Shown here one piece after another: positions 8,873 through 17,237 of a DNA stretch of 64,000 nt. Position 1 is the first letter of the stretch; the number at the start of each line of letters is the position of its first letter. The notes beneath the pieces are model-generated. The model saw only the letters and a list, made by a program, of their open reading frames with translations. It ran no database searches and was not told where the DNA came from. Both the position numbers and the translations under genes were made by a program. The stretch is from JBMYRH01 sp049602155 (GTDB lineage Bacteria; Myxococcota_A; UBA9042; PHBI01; JBMYRH01). The stretch spans positions 1-64,000 of the forward strand of contig JBMYRH010000029.1 of assembly GCA_049602155.1 (NCBI GenBank). Direction: 5' to 3'.

Positions 8873-10660
8873 ATGCGTTCACGGACGACCGCCTTTATCT
8901 TAGCGCTCCTCCTCTGCACGGCGTGCAGCGGCGGGCAAACGCATGTGCAGGGTGCGGCCTCTGTCCGTGCCTCGGGAGCAGGGGAGGGGGCCTCGCCTGC
9001 GGCTCGAGTCGGGGCAGAGGCGACCGCGGCTGGGGAGGCTACGCGGACGCCTAAGTCGCTTGTCCTCGCGCTGGACGGGCTGCGGCCGGATGCGTTGGCG
9101 TACGCTGCGACCCCGCGGATCGATGCGTTGATCGCCGGCACCTGGTTGCCCGGCTATCAGGGGGCCTATAGCCCCGTCGCCCAGAACCTGACGGACGCGA
9201 ACACCATCAGCGGGCCAAACCACGTCGCCATCATGACCGGGGCGACGGGGGCGCAGCACGGGGTGCAACGCAACTGGGACGTCTTTCGTGGCTATCACAC
9301 CGACTATCCGCACTACCTAAAACGTATCGAGAGGGCCACGCCAGAGCGCCACACCGCCTACCTCTTTACCTGGAAAAATGACGCGAAGATCCCCAGCGAT
9401 GCCGACTACATCTTCGACGGTGAAGACGCCGATAACGTCGCCCGAGCGGCCGCCATCCTCTCGGGTGACCATGCCGATGAGGCGGGGCTAAACCGGACTC
9501 GGTGGGAGAGAGGGGCGGACGTCGACGCGCTCTTTCTCTTCCTCGACAACCCGGACTTCGCCGGTCACGCCGAGGGGTTTGAGCCGGCGATCCCCGCTTA
9601 CCATCAAGCGATCACCAGAGTGGACGCCCAGGTGGGGGTGCTGCTGGACGCCATCGCAGCGCGCCCGACCCTTGAGCGTGAGCGCTGGCAGATCGTGCTC
9701 ACCAGCGACCACGGTGGCTACCACACGCACCACGGCGGCAACATCGCCGTGACGCACACGATCCCCTTCCTCGTCGTGAGCCCTGATGTGCGCCAGGGGG
9801 TGCTCCCAGCGGTTGTCCGCAACGTTGACGTAGTCCCCACGGTCTTAACCCACATGGGGATCCCGTTCCCCCCGACGTTAACGGGGGCGCCGCGTGGCTC
9901 GGTGGTCGACGCAGCGCCGACGGTGCCGCTATCCAAGGACCTGGCGGCTTACTATCGGTTTGACGGTGACCTGAAAGACAGCGCAGGTGGGGGGCACGAC
10001 GCCCGCGTCGGCGAGACCTCGGATGTGGCGCCTGCGCTGACCTCGGCGGGGGGCAAGTTCGGAGGGTACGTCTCTATCCAGGACCCCGGCGGCGGCAAGG
10101 CTGGGGCCTGCTTTCTGACCCTCGGTAAGCCCGCGGCACTGGAGATGGCCGAGGGGCAAGCGTTCACCGTCAGCGTGTGGTTTCGGGCCCACGGTCTGCA
10201 GGGCGGCGACCCGGTGATCCTTGGCAACAAGGACTGGACTTCGGGGGCGAACCCGGGCTGGTTGCTCCTGGCGAACACGGGCAGGGAGCACGCCTTTGGA
10301 GCGAACCTGGCGGACGGAGACGAGGCGAGGATCGACTTGGGCTACGTGGATTATCGCGACACCGATTGGTGGTTCTTGGCGCTCACGGTGGCGCCGCAGG
10401 GCGTGGCGACGATGTTCGCAGGGGGGCCCGACGGCGTATTGCGCTGGATGGCCTTGGAGGCCACGGGGCTCATGACCCTGGCGTCACCGCACCCGATCCA
10501 CGTGGGGCAAGATGGCACCGGGGCCTACGGGCACAACCTTGACGGTGATCTCGATGACCTGGCGATTTGGCGTCGCGCCTTGTCGATGGCGGAGGTCCAG
10601 GCGCTCTATCAGCGAGGTCAGGGGGCGCCGGTGCTCCCTCAACCTCGTGAGGCGCTTTGA
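8873..10660 (+). CDS. Alkaline-phosphatase-family phosphodiesterase with LamG-like domain, lipoprotein
   Basis: 595 residues. Lipobox near CTAC (Cys18). Residues about 62-340 are a type I phosphodiesterase/nucleotide pyrophosphatase fold: LVLALDGLRPDA (first metal Asp), TISGPNHVAIMTG (Ser in the nucleophile position where many relatives have Thr), DNPDFAGHAEG (Asp/His metal pair), TSDHGGYHTHHG (Asp/His pair). Residues about 350-590 begin LAAYYRFDGDLKDSAGGGHDA and end DDLAIWRRALSMAEVQALY, the hallmark of LamG/concanavalin-like jellyroll domains, probably for glycan binding. It should hydrolyse a phosphodiester or sulfate/phosphonate ester at the cell surface; the substrate is unknown. The stop overlaps the next start by one base. 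Confidence 0.85.
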   Translation: MRSRTTAFILALLLCTACSGGQTHVQGAASVRASGAGEGASPAARVGAEATAAGEATRTPKSLVLALDGLRPDALAYAATPRIDALIAGTWLPGYQGAYSPVAQNLTDANTISGPNHVAIMTGATGAQHGVQRNWDVFRGYHTDYPHYLKRIERATPERHTAYLFTWKNDAKIPSDADYIFDGEDADNVARAAAILSGDHADEAGLNRTRWERGADVDALFLFLDNPDFAGHAEGFEPAIPAYHQAITRVDAQVGVLLDAIAARPTLERERWQIVLTSDHGGYHTHHGGNIAVTHTIPFLVVSPDVRQGVLPAVVRNVDVVPTVLTHMGIPFPPTLTGAPRGSVVDAAPTVPLSKDLAAYYRFDGDLKDSAGGGHDARVGETSDVAPALTSAGGKFGGYVSIQDPGGGKAGACFLTLGKPAALEMAEGQAFTVSVWFRAHGLQGGDPVILGNKDWTSGANPGWLLLANTGREHAFGANLADGDEARIDLGYVDYRDTDWWFLALTVAPQGVATMFAGGPDGVLRWMALEATGLMTLASPHPIHVGQDGTGAYGHNLDGDLDDLAIWRRALSMAEVQALYQRGQGAPVLPQPREAL

Positions 10661-11511
10661 TGAAGGGGCCCACACCCTCGGCGACGCCGCTACGTGGCGA
10701 TGAACCGGTGCGTGTCTCGGGGTTCTCCTACCTCCCGGGCTTCGTGACCGCGGTCGAGGCGGAGGCGCTCGTCGCGTACTTCGGTGCGCTGCGTCCGCTG
10801 TGGGAGAAGCGCTACGCGGATGACGCACCGAGTCGGCGCGGCGGGACGGGGCGACTCACGCGGCCGGTGTACTGGTTGGGGGCTTGGCAGTTCGCGGCGC
10901 TGGGCTATTACTCAGAGCCCGATCACACGCACCAGAAGTGCGTACGCGCTGAGCCCTTCCCCGACGTGATGAGGGCCATCCTGGAGCGACTCAGGCCCGA
11001 GTTGGAGGCGCATGGTGACGGCGGCGTCTTACCGAACACGGCCCTCATCAACTATTATGGGACCGAGCCCAGAGGGGCCCACGAACCCCCGGTGGACTAC
11101 GCCCGCCTTCGGATGCACCGTGACGCCGAGCCCGGCGCGGTCGTGATGTTCTCGATCGGTCAGCCGGGTCAGTTCGAGTTCGTGACCCCGGGAGCAGAGG
11201 CGCCGGACCACGCCCAGTGGGTCCGAAACCGCTCGGTCCTGATCCTCAGTGGAGAGGAGTATAAGGACCGCCTCTATCACCGCATCACACGCGTTCGGCA
11301 CGGGAAGCAGCCCGCGATGAGCTCGCAGCTCGAGAACTTCGCAGTGCGGCGCGTGAGCGTCTCGTTTCGGCATGTGCCCGAGGACGCCATCTTGGACTTG
11401 GGGGCGCTCGATGAGGCGGCGCGGGCCATCGCGACGCCCTACGTCGAGACGCTCGCGGGGTATTCGTCGCACTTTCAGCGTCAGCTGGCGACGCTCCCGC
11501 AAGAGCCCTGA
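10660..11511 (+). CDS. 2OG-Fe(II) dioxygenase, AlkB-like
   Basis: 283 residues. TGATG couples it to the upstream gene. The core shows NYYG, then MHRDAEPGA (HxD iron ligands), VMFSIGQPGQFEF, NRSVLILSGEEYKDRLYHRITRV (third iron His and the 2-oxoglutarate-binding Arg). This order fits AlkB-like oxygenases, which demethylate nucleic acids or hydroxylate proteins. The LSG-x-x-x followed by YHR segment is characteristic. Pairing with a secreted phosphodiesterase does not explain its role, so translational coupling may be incidental. The last 31 bases overlap the 3' end of the opposite-strand hydrolase gene. Confidence 0.8.
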   Translation: MKGPTPSATPLRGDEPVRVSGFSYLPGFVTAVEAEALVAYFGALRPLWEKRYADDAPSRRGGTGRLTRPVYWLGAWQFAALGYYSEPDHTHQKCVRAEPFPDVMRAILERLRPELEAHGDGGVLPNTALINYYGTEPRGAHEPPVDYARLRMHRDAEPGAVVMFSIGQPGQFEFVTPGAEAPDHAQWVRNRSVLILSGEEYKDRLYHRITRVRHGKQPAMSSQLENFAVRRVSVSFRHVPEDAILDLGALDEAARAIATPYVETLAGYSSHFQRQLATLPQEP

Positions 11512-12116
11512 GTCGTCCCCCGGGTCGCCTCAAGGAATGACGCTGCCAGGGTCACCGCTTGGGCGAGTTGGTCGGCCTGGGTGTGGCCTGAGCGGAGGCG
11601 CGGCTCAAGGGCGTGGTTCGCGTCGTCGAGCCAGTGCACCTGGACGTGGTTCGGCAGCCCATACCCCAGCACTTGTTGTCGATTCCCTCGGGAGTCTCGG
11701 GTGCCTTGGAAGAGCATCACGGGCACCGTGAGCTCGCCGAGGGCCTTGGCCCGTTGCCCAGGGTCCGGATCGTGGCGTGGGTGGAAGGGGTAGGCGAACG
11801 CGAGGAGCGCGATGGCGCCCAAGTCATTGGCGAGCTCGCCGCTGACGCGGGCCCCTCGGGAGAGCCCCCCGAGGATGAGCCTCTGTGAGGGGGCTTTGAG
11901 CGCCGCGGCCTCGCGGATGTGCTCGGCCAAGAGCGCGTCACGGCGTGCGCCGTCCGAGGTCTCGCAGTAAGGGAAAGGGAAGCGGACCACCCGCACGCCG
12001 GCCTCTCCCAGCCCCTGAGCGATGGCCTTCGGGGCGTCATCGTCGAGTTGGGCCTGGTCGCCGGGAGCCAAGACGAGGAAGTCGGGGCTGTCAGTTGGGC
12101 CGTGCCATGCGTACAT
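11481..12116 (-). CDS. Alpha/beta hydrolase, TEX30/KANL3-like
   Basis: 211 residues. Nucleophile elbow GGLSRGARVSGELA (GxSxG type), acid in FQGTRDSRG and terminal His in DDANHALEP form a complete catalytic triad. The short length and the segment LILGGLSRG...LAFAYPFHP match the TEX30/KANL3 group of small alpha/beta hydrolases, whose substrates are unknown. ATG at 12116 is chosen over GTG at 12119; neither has a strong ribosome-binding site. Its 3' end runs 31 bases into the convergent dioxygenase gene. Confidence 0.75.
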   Translation of the reverse strand: MYAWHGPTDSPDFLVLAPGDQAQLDDDAPKAIAQGLGEAGVRVVRFPFPYCETSDGARRDALLAEHIREAAALKAPSQRLILGGLSRGARVSGELANDLGAIALLAFAYPFHPRHDPDPGQRAKALGELTVPVMLFQGTRDSRGNRQQVLGYGLPNHVQVHWLDDANHALEPRLRSGHTQADQLAQAVTLAASFLEATRGTTQGSCGSVAS

Positions 12117-12166
12117 CACGCGAGAGGGTACCGCGTCCGAGGGTGATGGGGGAGGGCGGCGCGTGG

Positions 12167-12702
12167 TCAGGGCGGGAAGCTGGGCACCTGACGCGCGATG
12201 AGGTGACGTGCGTAGGTCACGGGGCGGTCCCAGCAGATCCCGGTGACCATGATGTGATCCGTGAAGTGCCCGGCGTCCGGTTCGCCGTTACATGACGTGA
12301 TCCGCATGGCGTGAGGGTAGAGGTAGAGCGGCGCGCGCCCGTCATGGAGATAGACCTCGGTGCGGTGGCGCCCCCTTAGGATGTGGAGGTGCTCTCTCAC
12401 GCTGTAGATGTGAGCCCAGTTGTGCTCACGGAGGAGGCCCTGGCGGGTCTCCTCGCGTATCCCGTCTGGGCTGATGCACAGCGCTCGGGGGACTGGGCGC
12501 AACCCGTCAGAGAATCGTTGAGGGCGCCGACGGCGGCGAAGAGGGCGATGGGGAAGAGGAAGAAGCTCGACCCGGTCCCGAGATAGAGCACCAGCATCAC
12601 GCTGCTCGGGACGACTGTCGTGAGCAACGCGATGCGCGCGTGCCGCCTGTGCGCGACGAGCTCAATCGTGTCGATGTGGTCTGGTGGCGTGCGATCGAAC
12701 AT
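12167..12702 (-). pseudogene. Frameshifted small membrane protein, YcxB-like layout
   Basis: Two minus-strand frames join into one plausible protein. From ATG 12702 (GGAGATG upstream) a frame codes MFDRTPPDHIDTIELVAHRR and two hydrophobic helices (LLTTVVPSSVMLVLYLG and FFLFPIALFAAVGAL), then becomes unconvincing after NDSLTG. From about 12502 the frame one base back codes a soluble part (LCISPDGIREETRQGLL, HNWAHIYSVREHLHILRG) ending at 12167. Two helices followed by a PH-like soluble part is the layout of YcxB-like proteins. A single lost base near 12500, where a run of five C occurs, would explain it. A sequencing error or programmed -1 slip are alternatives. Confidence 0.55.
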
Positions 12703-12875
12703 CAGCGCTGCATCTCCATCCGATGTCCATGGGAGCGCCTGCCGGTCGAAGCTACGACGGCGAGGGTTCGAAGGCCTCCGTATGGCGCGGCATGGGTCGG
12801 TACGTCACTTTCCAGTGTCGCAATCGCTCGAGGTCGGTTTCAATGCCGCCACCCGCGACGACGTGAGCCCCTGCG

Positions 12876-13877
12876 ATGACCTCCGTGCCCCTGAACATCT
12901 TGTGCCAATCCCCGGTCTCCGAGGGGATGACGCCTCGCGATGCGGTCGGGCACACGGTGGCGTTGGCGCGGGAGGCTGAGCGGCTTGGCTATCACAGGTT
13001 CTGGGTGTCCGAGCACCACAGCGACACAGCGCTGGCCTCGGCGGCCCCCGAGGTCATGGTCGCGGCCATCGCCGCACAGACCGAGCGGATGCGTATCGGA
13101 AGCGGTGGTGTCTTACTGCCGTACTACACCCCCTTCAAGGTCGCTGAGCAGTTCAACCTCCTCGAGGCGCTCTTCCCGGGGCGGATCGATCTCGGGCTTG
13201 GTCGCAGCGGTGGCTCAGAGCGGCACGCCCCCCAGGCCCTCGGGCTCGACCCGCGTCGGATGCAGCCAGAGCACGCGTTTGGTGCGATAGACGAGCTCTT
13301 GAGCTGGTTGGGGCCCGGCGCAGATGGGCGGCCGTACCCTGACACCGTGGCGTCACCCTCGGTCACGGAGAGCGCGCAGCCGTGGGTCCTTGGCACCAGC
13401 GCGTCGAGCGCGACCTATGCCGGTGAACGAGGACTCCCCTACACCTTTGGTGGCTTCCTGGACCCCCGAGGGCTCGTCGATGCATTGGGCGCTTATCACC
13501 GCGCGTTTCAGCCGAGTCGCTGGCTCGACAGGCCCCTCGTGAACCTCGCTTGGTATGTCCAGGCTGCCGAGACGACTCAAGAGGCTCAGCGCCTGCTGCG
13601 TTCGTCTGAGCATTGGTTCGTAGAGACCTTTATACGGGGGGGTAACCCCCGCTTTCAGTCTCCCGAGGCGGTCGCAGACGCCGTGTACGGTCCGATGGAG
13701 CAGATGGCCATCCAGATGCGGCGCCAATACGCGCTCGTGGGGACCGGTGAGCAGGTGATGGATGAGCTGATGTCGCTCCAGCGCCAGTACCAGCTCGATG
13801 AGCTGACGCTCGTCACCATTTGCTTTGATCCCGAGGCGCGTCAAGCGTCCTACCGCCTCATCGCTGCTGCTGGATAA
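12876..13877 (+). CDS. LLM-class flavin-dependent oxidoreductase
   Basis: 333 residues, complete luciferase-like monooxygenase. Near the start GYHRFWVSEHHS and then VMVAAIAAQTERMRIGSGGVLLPYYTPFKVAEQ are the conserved barrel strands of the group-1 LLM family, and GRIDLGLGRSGGSE forms the flavin-phosphate site. These enzymes use FMNH2 or F420 with O2; which one, and the substrate, cannot be told. The initiator ATG lacks a clear ribosome-binding site. It is divergent from the frameshifted gene at 12702, leaving about 170 bases for two promoters. Confidence 0.85.
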   Translation: MTSVPLNILCQSPVSEGMTPRDAVGHTVALAREAERLGYHRFWVSEHHSDTALASAAPEVMVAAIAAQTERMRIGSGGVLLPYYTPFKVAEQFNLLEALFPGRIDLGLGRSGGSERHAPQALGLDPRRMQPEHAFGAIDELLSWLGPGADGRPYPDTVASPSVTESAQPWVLGTSASSATYAGERGLPYTFGGFLDPRGLVDALGAYHRAFQPSRWLDRPLVNLAWYVQAAETTQEAQRLLRSSEHWFVETFIRGGNPRFQSPEAVADAVYGPMEQMAIQMRRQYALVGTGEQVMDELMSLQRQYQLDELTLVTICFDPEARQASYRLIAAAG

Positions 13878-14038
13878 GGGGCGCCTCGTGCAGGGGCTCA
13901 CTGGCGTCCGAAGGCTGATGATGGCATCGTCTGGACACGGGGCCGTCGGCGTTGTGATTCGGTCCGTAGTGTGTGATTGGTGGTGCTGGCTCGGTCGTGA
14001 GTTGACTCGGCTGTGCGACCCCGGAGGAGGAGAAGGGT

Positions 14039-14761
14039 ATGGGACGCATCTTTGAGACCCGTAAGTCGACGATGTTCGCGCGCTGGGATCGCATGGCCAA
14101 GGCGTTCACGCGGTGTGGTCGCGAGATCAACATGGCGGTCAAGGCAGGGGGCGCCAGCGCGGACAGCAACCCTGCACTCCGACGCGCGATTCAGAACGCG
14201 CGCGCCGTCAACATGCCCAAGGACAAGATCGAGAACGCGATCAAGAAGGCCCTTGGCGGCGGTGGTGAGGACTTCCAGGAGGTCCTCTACGAGGGGTACG
14301 CACCCCACGGCATCGCGTTGCTGGTTGAGACCGCGACAGACAACAACACCCGGACCGTCGCCAACGTGCGCATGCACTTCAATAAGAACGGCGGCAACCT
14401 TGGGAACAGCGGCAGCGTCGCCTTCATGTTCGATCGGGTAGGGGTCTTTCGGGTCTCCCCCGAGGGCATCGACGCCGAGGAGCTCGAGCTCGACCTCATC
14501 GATCACGGCCTTGAGGAGCTCGGAGAGGGGACCAGCGAGGACGGCAAGCCCGTGCTCGTGCTCCACTGCGCCTTTAACGAGTTCGGGACGATGCAGTCTG
14601 CCCTTGAGGAGCGCGACATCAAGGTCGTGTCCTCTGGCAGCGAGTTCATCCCTCAGACGCTCACGGCGCTCCCTGAAGACAAGGCCAACGAGGTCCTCAA
14701 GCTCATCGATAAGCTCGAGCAGGACGATGACGTCCAGAAGGTCTTCCACAACCTCGAGTAG
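14039..14761 (+). CDS. yebC: YebC/PmpR/TACO1 family protein
   Basis: 240 residues, standard length. The family's three-domain order is clear: N-terminal helical part (RWDRMAKAFTRCGREINMAVKAGG, NPALRRAIQNARAVNMPKDKIENAI), then EVLYEGYAPHGIALLVETATDNNTRT, then the C-terminal alpha/beta domain. YebC proteins were first described as transcriptional regulators; the TACO1 branch acts on the ribosome during translation of difficult sequences. The N-terminal motif has Arg where the common version starts KWAxIKxxK, so this belongs to a divergent branch. A GGAGGAGAAGGGT site precedes ATG 14039. A strong hairpin follows at 14821. Confidence 0.93.
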   Translation: MGRIFETRKSTMFARWDRMAKAFTRCGREINMAVKAGGASADSNPALRRAIQNARAVNMPKDKIENAIKKALGGGGEDFQEVLYEGYAPHGIALLVETATDNNTRTVANVRMHFNKNGGNLGNSGSVAFMFDRVGVFRVSPEGIDAEELELDLIDHGLEELGEGTSEDGKPVLVLHCAFNEFGTMQSALEERDIKVVSSGSEFIPQTLTALPEDKANEVLKLIDKLEQDDDVQKVFHNLE

Positions 14762-14820
14762 GGCTCTCTCGATTGGGTTAATCGGTGCAGCGCCGCTGGT
14801 CCATTGCCCCTGAAACGCAA

Positions 14821-14848
14821 CGAGGCGCGCTCTGATGAGCGCGCCTCG
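14821..14848. terminator. Bidirectional terminator-like hairpin
   Basis: A perfect 12-bp stem (CGAGGCGCGCTC and its complement) closes a TGAT loop between the convergent yebC and the 38-residue membrane protein gene. No real T-run follows on either strand, so it is either a weak intrinsic terminator or a 3'-end stabiliser. Confidence 0.6.
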
Positions 14849-14916
14849 TGTGCATTCAGGTCGCCGTCACCGGATCGACTCTCGGGCGCCCCCTCAAGGG
14901 AGGAGCCCGCAGCTGC

Positions 14917-15033
14917 CTAGGCTTCCTCGTGGAAGTTGAAGATGCGGCGGGCCTGGCGAACCTTCTTGGCCATGAGCCAAATCATCGCTACGGAACCTGC
15001 GGCTAAAGAGAGCTCAATGAGAAGGGTCGCCAT
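14917..15033 (-). CDS. 38-residue single-pass membrane protein
   Basis: A small frame with ATG at 15033 and ACGGAG eight bases upstream, ending TAG at 14917. The peptide starts MATLLIELSLAAGSV, continues through a hydrophobic stretch to LMA (one predicted helix, residues 3-22), then KKVRQARRIFNFHEEA, a basic amphipathic tail. Hydrophobic segment followed by positive charges predicts an N-out/C-in small inner-membrane protein. Small proteins of this sort often bind larger membrane complexes, but nothing nearby identifies a partner. It shares the hairpin at 14821 as its likely 3' end. Confidence 0.6.
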   Translation of the reverse strand: MATLLIELSLAAGSVAMIWLMAKKVRQARRIFNFHEEA

Positions 15034-15178
15034 GGTGATACTCCGTAGTGTGTGGGTGACCGAACGCCGGCCAGGAAGACACCCTAACGGGGGGCGCTTG
15101 TTCAGAAAAGCGAAACTAATCGTTCTTTAGGTTCAGTTTTATAGAACCTTCTGGGCGCTGAATTCGAGCGACGCTCCC

Positions 15179-16516
15179 CTACACTTCGATGCGCTTCCAT
15201 GCGCCGCGGCGGAACACGAGCGCGAGGGCAAGGCAGCGAACCGACCAGTCAATGGTCGTCGCGACCCAGATCCCGAGGAGGCCCATCTCCCACTCGAAGG
15301 CGAGGAGCCAGCACGCGCTGAGGCGCACAACCACAGGCCCAATGATGGCGACGAGCATCGGAGTGCGTGTGTCTCCCGCGCCTCGGAGGCTCCCGGCCAA
15401 GGCATCGGTGACCGCCATCAGGGGTTGGGCGATCGCCGCCACACGTAGGCATGTGGCGGCAAGCGCGATGACCTCTGGATCCTCTGAGAAGAGCCCCACG
15501 AGTGGCTCAGCGAAGATGAGGAAGAAGAGGCCGATGAGGGAGAGCAGCGCGGCCCCCATGGCGGTCGACAGCCAGCCACATTGCTCCGCCTCCGCCGGCT
15601 GCTCCGCGCCGAGCTTCTGAGCGATCAAGGTGCTGGCTGCGACGCCGAATGCGTAGGAGACCATGAACCCCAGAGACTCGATCGCGATGAGGGACTGGTT
15701 GGCGGTCATGGCGACGTCGCCCAAGTGGCCTACGAACCCCGCGAAGAAGAGGAAGGCCGTGTGGAAGATGATGCGCTCAGCGAAGGTCGGTCCGCTGACA
15801 CGGAAGATGGGACGCAGGGGCGCCAAGGTGGGCTTTCGGAGGGGTAAGAGCCCGACGATCCCTTTGGAGCGGCACAGGACCGTCAGGACCAAGGCGGCTT
15901 GGAGGGCGAAGGAGGTGACGGAGCCGATGGCAGCCCCGAACATCCCGAGCTCGGGGGCCGCGAAGTGCCCAAAGATCAGCACCCAGCTGAGGCCCAGGTT
16001 TGCGACGCCCGCGACCGCTGAGATCCACATGGGGGAGCGCGTGTCGCCGCTCGCTTGCAGCGCCACGATGCCCGAGGACGCGACGAAGCTGAGCGGGGCG
16101 GCCCAGAAGAGGACGCCCATATAGACGACCGCCAAGTCCCGCATCCCTTGGGAGGTGTCAGGGGAGCCCCCCATCAGGGCAGCGATAGCCTCCATACTTG
16201 AGAGTCCGAGCACGGTCATGACGAGGCCGATCCCCACGGAGAGGCAGAGGCTGGTCACCAAGGTGTCGCGCGCCCTGTCGCGATCCTCTGCCCCGACCGA
16301 GCGTCCGATGATCGCCATGGAGCCCGTCGCGAAGGCGACCAAGACCGAGCCCATCGACCAGATGACTGGGCCGCTGATCTGCATGGAGCCTAGCGCTTCA
16401 TCGCTGTAGGTGCCCAAGAGCAGGCGGTCGGTGAAGAAGACGACGGTCGTCAGGACGCCCTGAAGGATGACGGGCCACGCCAGGTGAGCGACCTCTTTGG
16501 CGAGGTTAGCCCGCAT
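15179..16516 (-). CDS. MATE family efflux transporter
   Basis: 445 residues with 12 predicted membrane helices in two pseudo-symmetric halves. It begins EVAHLAWPVILQGVLTTVVFFTDRLLLG, the usual MATE opening, and contains QASGDTRSPMW and GSLRGAGDTRTPM, the paired loops of the two halves. MATE proteins export cationic drugs or metabolites using Na+ or H+ gradients; the sodium-pumping Nqr operon in this window makes Na+ coupling plausible (inference). A second, unrelated MATE gene lies at 39101. Confidence 0.9.
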   Translation of the reverse strand: MRANLAKEVAHLAWPVILQGVLTTVVFFTDRLLLGTYSDEALGSMQISGPVIWSMGSVLVAFATGSMAIIGRSVGAEDRDRARDTLVTSLCLSVGIGLVMTVLGLSSMEAIAALMGGSPDTSQGMRDLAVVYMGVLFWAAPLSFVASSGIVALQASGDTRSPMWISAVAGVANLGLSWVLIFGHFAAPELGMFGAAIGSVTSFALQAALVLTVLCRSKGIVGLLPLRKPTLAPLRPIFRVSGPTFAERIIFHTAFLFFAGFVGHLGDVAMTANQSLIAIESLGFMVSYAFGVAASTLIAQKLGAEQPAEAEQCGWLSTAMGAALLSLIGLFFLIFAEPLVGLFSEDPEVIALAATCLRVAAIAQPLMAVTDALAGSLRGAGDTRTPMLVAIIGPVVVRLSACWLLAFEWEMGLLGIWVATTIDWSVRCLALALVFRRGAWKRIEV

Positions 16517-16802
16517 GGGGGTTCCCCGGCTGAGCGGGGCGGCGAGGATGCTTTAACCAGTGGCTCACGTACTCGGCCCTTCGTCACGAGGCGGCATCAG
16601 CTCGACGCTGAGAGCTCGGCGTTCGTCGCGAACGGCCGCTGTGGGTGGCTACTTCGGGACGCGGTGCGAGTCAACATGGAGTCGCGCCCATCGCGCTTTA
16701 GAGCATTAAAGGTGGGGCGTTGGGCGCGCTGGCGGTGTGCTCAGTTGAGGGGCCCTGAGGGCCGGTGTAGGCTCGGGTCGCGCCCAGCGTTGTCGGAGCA
16801 CT

Positions 16803-17219
16803 GTGAACCCATTGTCCTTCCTCTCTCGTCTGCTTAGGCGGCCCGACCGCCCCATTGTGCCACCGGGCTCCGCCGGTGATGCAGAGTCGGTTGCGTGGAC
16901 GAGGTCCCAGGAGCTGGTTCAGGTCCTCGATGAGCTCGTCGTCCTCCTCGAGGCTGACGGTGAGGCGCATTGGAGCGCATGGATGCGGGGAGCCCGTGAA
17001 CGCATCGCGGCGAATGACCTGGGCGGCGTGCACAAGGTCCTCGGCGCCTATGGCGGGATGGGGTCCTTCAATGACCTCATCATCGGGCAGTCGATGACAG
17101 AGGGGCGGTTGATCCTCGCGGATGACGTGGACGCATTGAACACCAAGCTTGGCGGGCTGCGCTCCGCTGCCTATGACCTGGCGCAGGACGTGAAAGTACG
17201 GGTCACCGCGGGCGCTTGA
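16803..17219 (+). CDS. Small conserved protein, possibly DUF6966
   Basis: 138 residues from GTG 16803 with GGAG upstream. A mainly helical protein with ELVQVLDELVVLLEADGEAHWSAWM and LGAYGGMGSFNDLII; the GGMGSFNDL segment is one I associate with DUF6966, from memory only. No signal peptide or cofactor motif. Function unknown. It ends in a convergent arrangement with the NHL lipoprotein, with a hairpin over the junction. Confidence 0.65.
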   Translation: MNPLSFLSRLLRRPDRPIVPPGSAGDAESVAWTRSQELVQVLDELVVLLEADGEAHWSAWMRGARERIAANDLGGVHKVLGAYGGMGSFNDLIIGQSMTEGRLILADDVDALNTKLGGLRSAAYDLAQDVKVRVTAGA

Positions 17220-17237
17220 GGCCCCCTGGTGGGGCCT
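17219..17237. terminator. Hairpin between convergent genes
   Basis: AGGCCCC-CTGGT-GGGGCCT forms a 7-bp stem with a five-base loop that overlaps both stop codons (plus-strand gene ending 17219 and minus-strand gene ending 17236). No T-run follows, so its terminator role is tentative. Confidence 0.4.
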
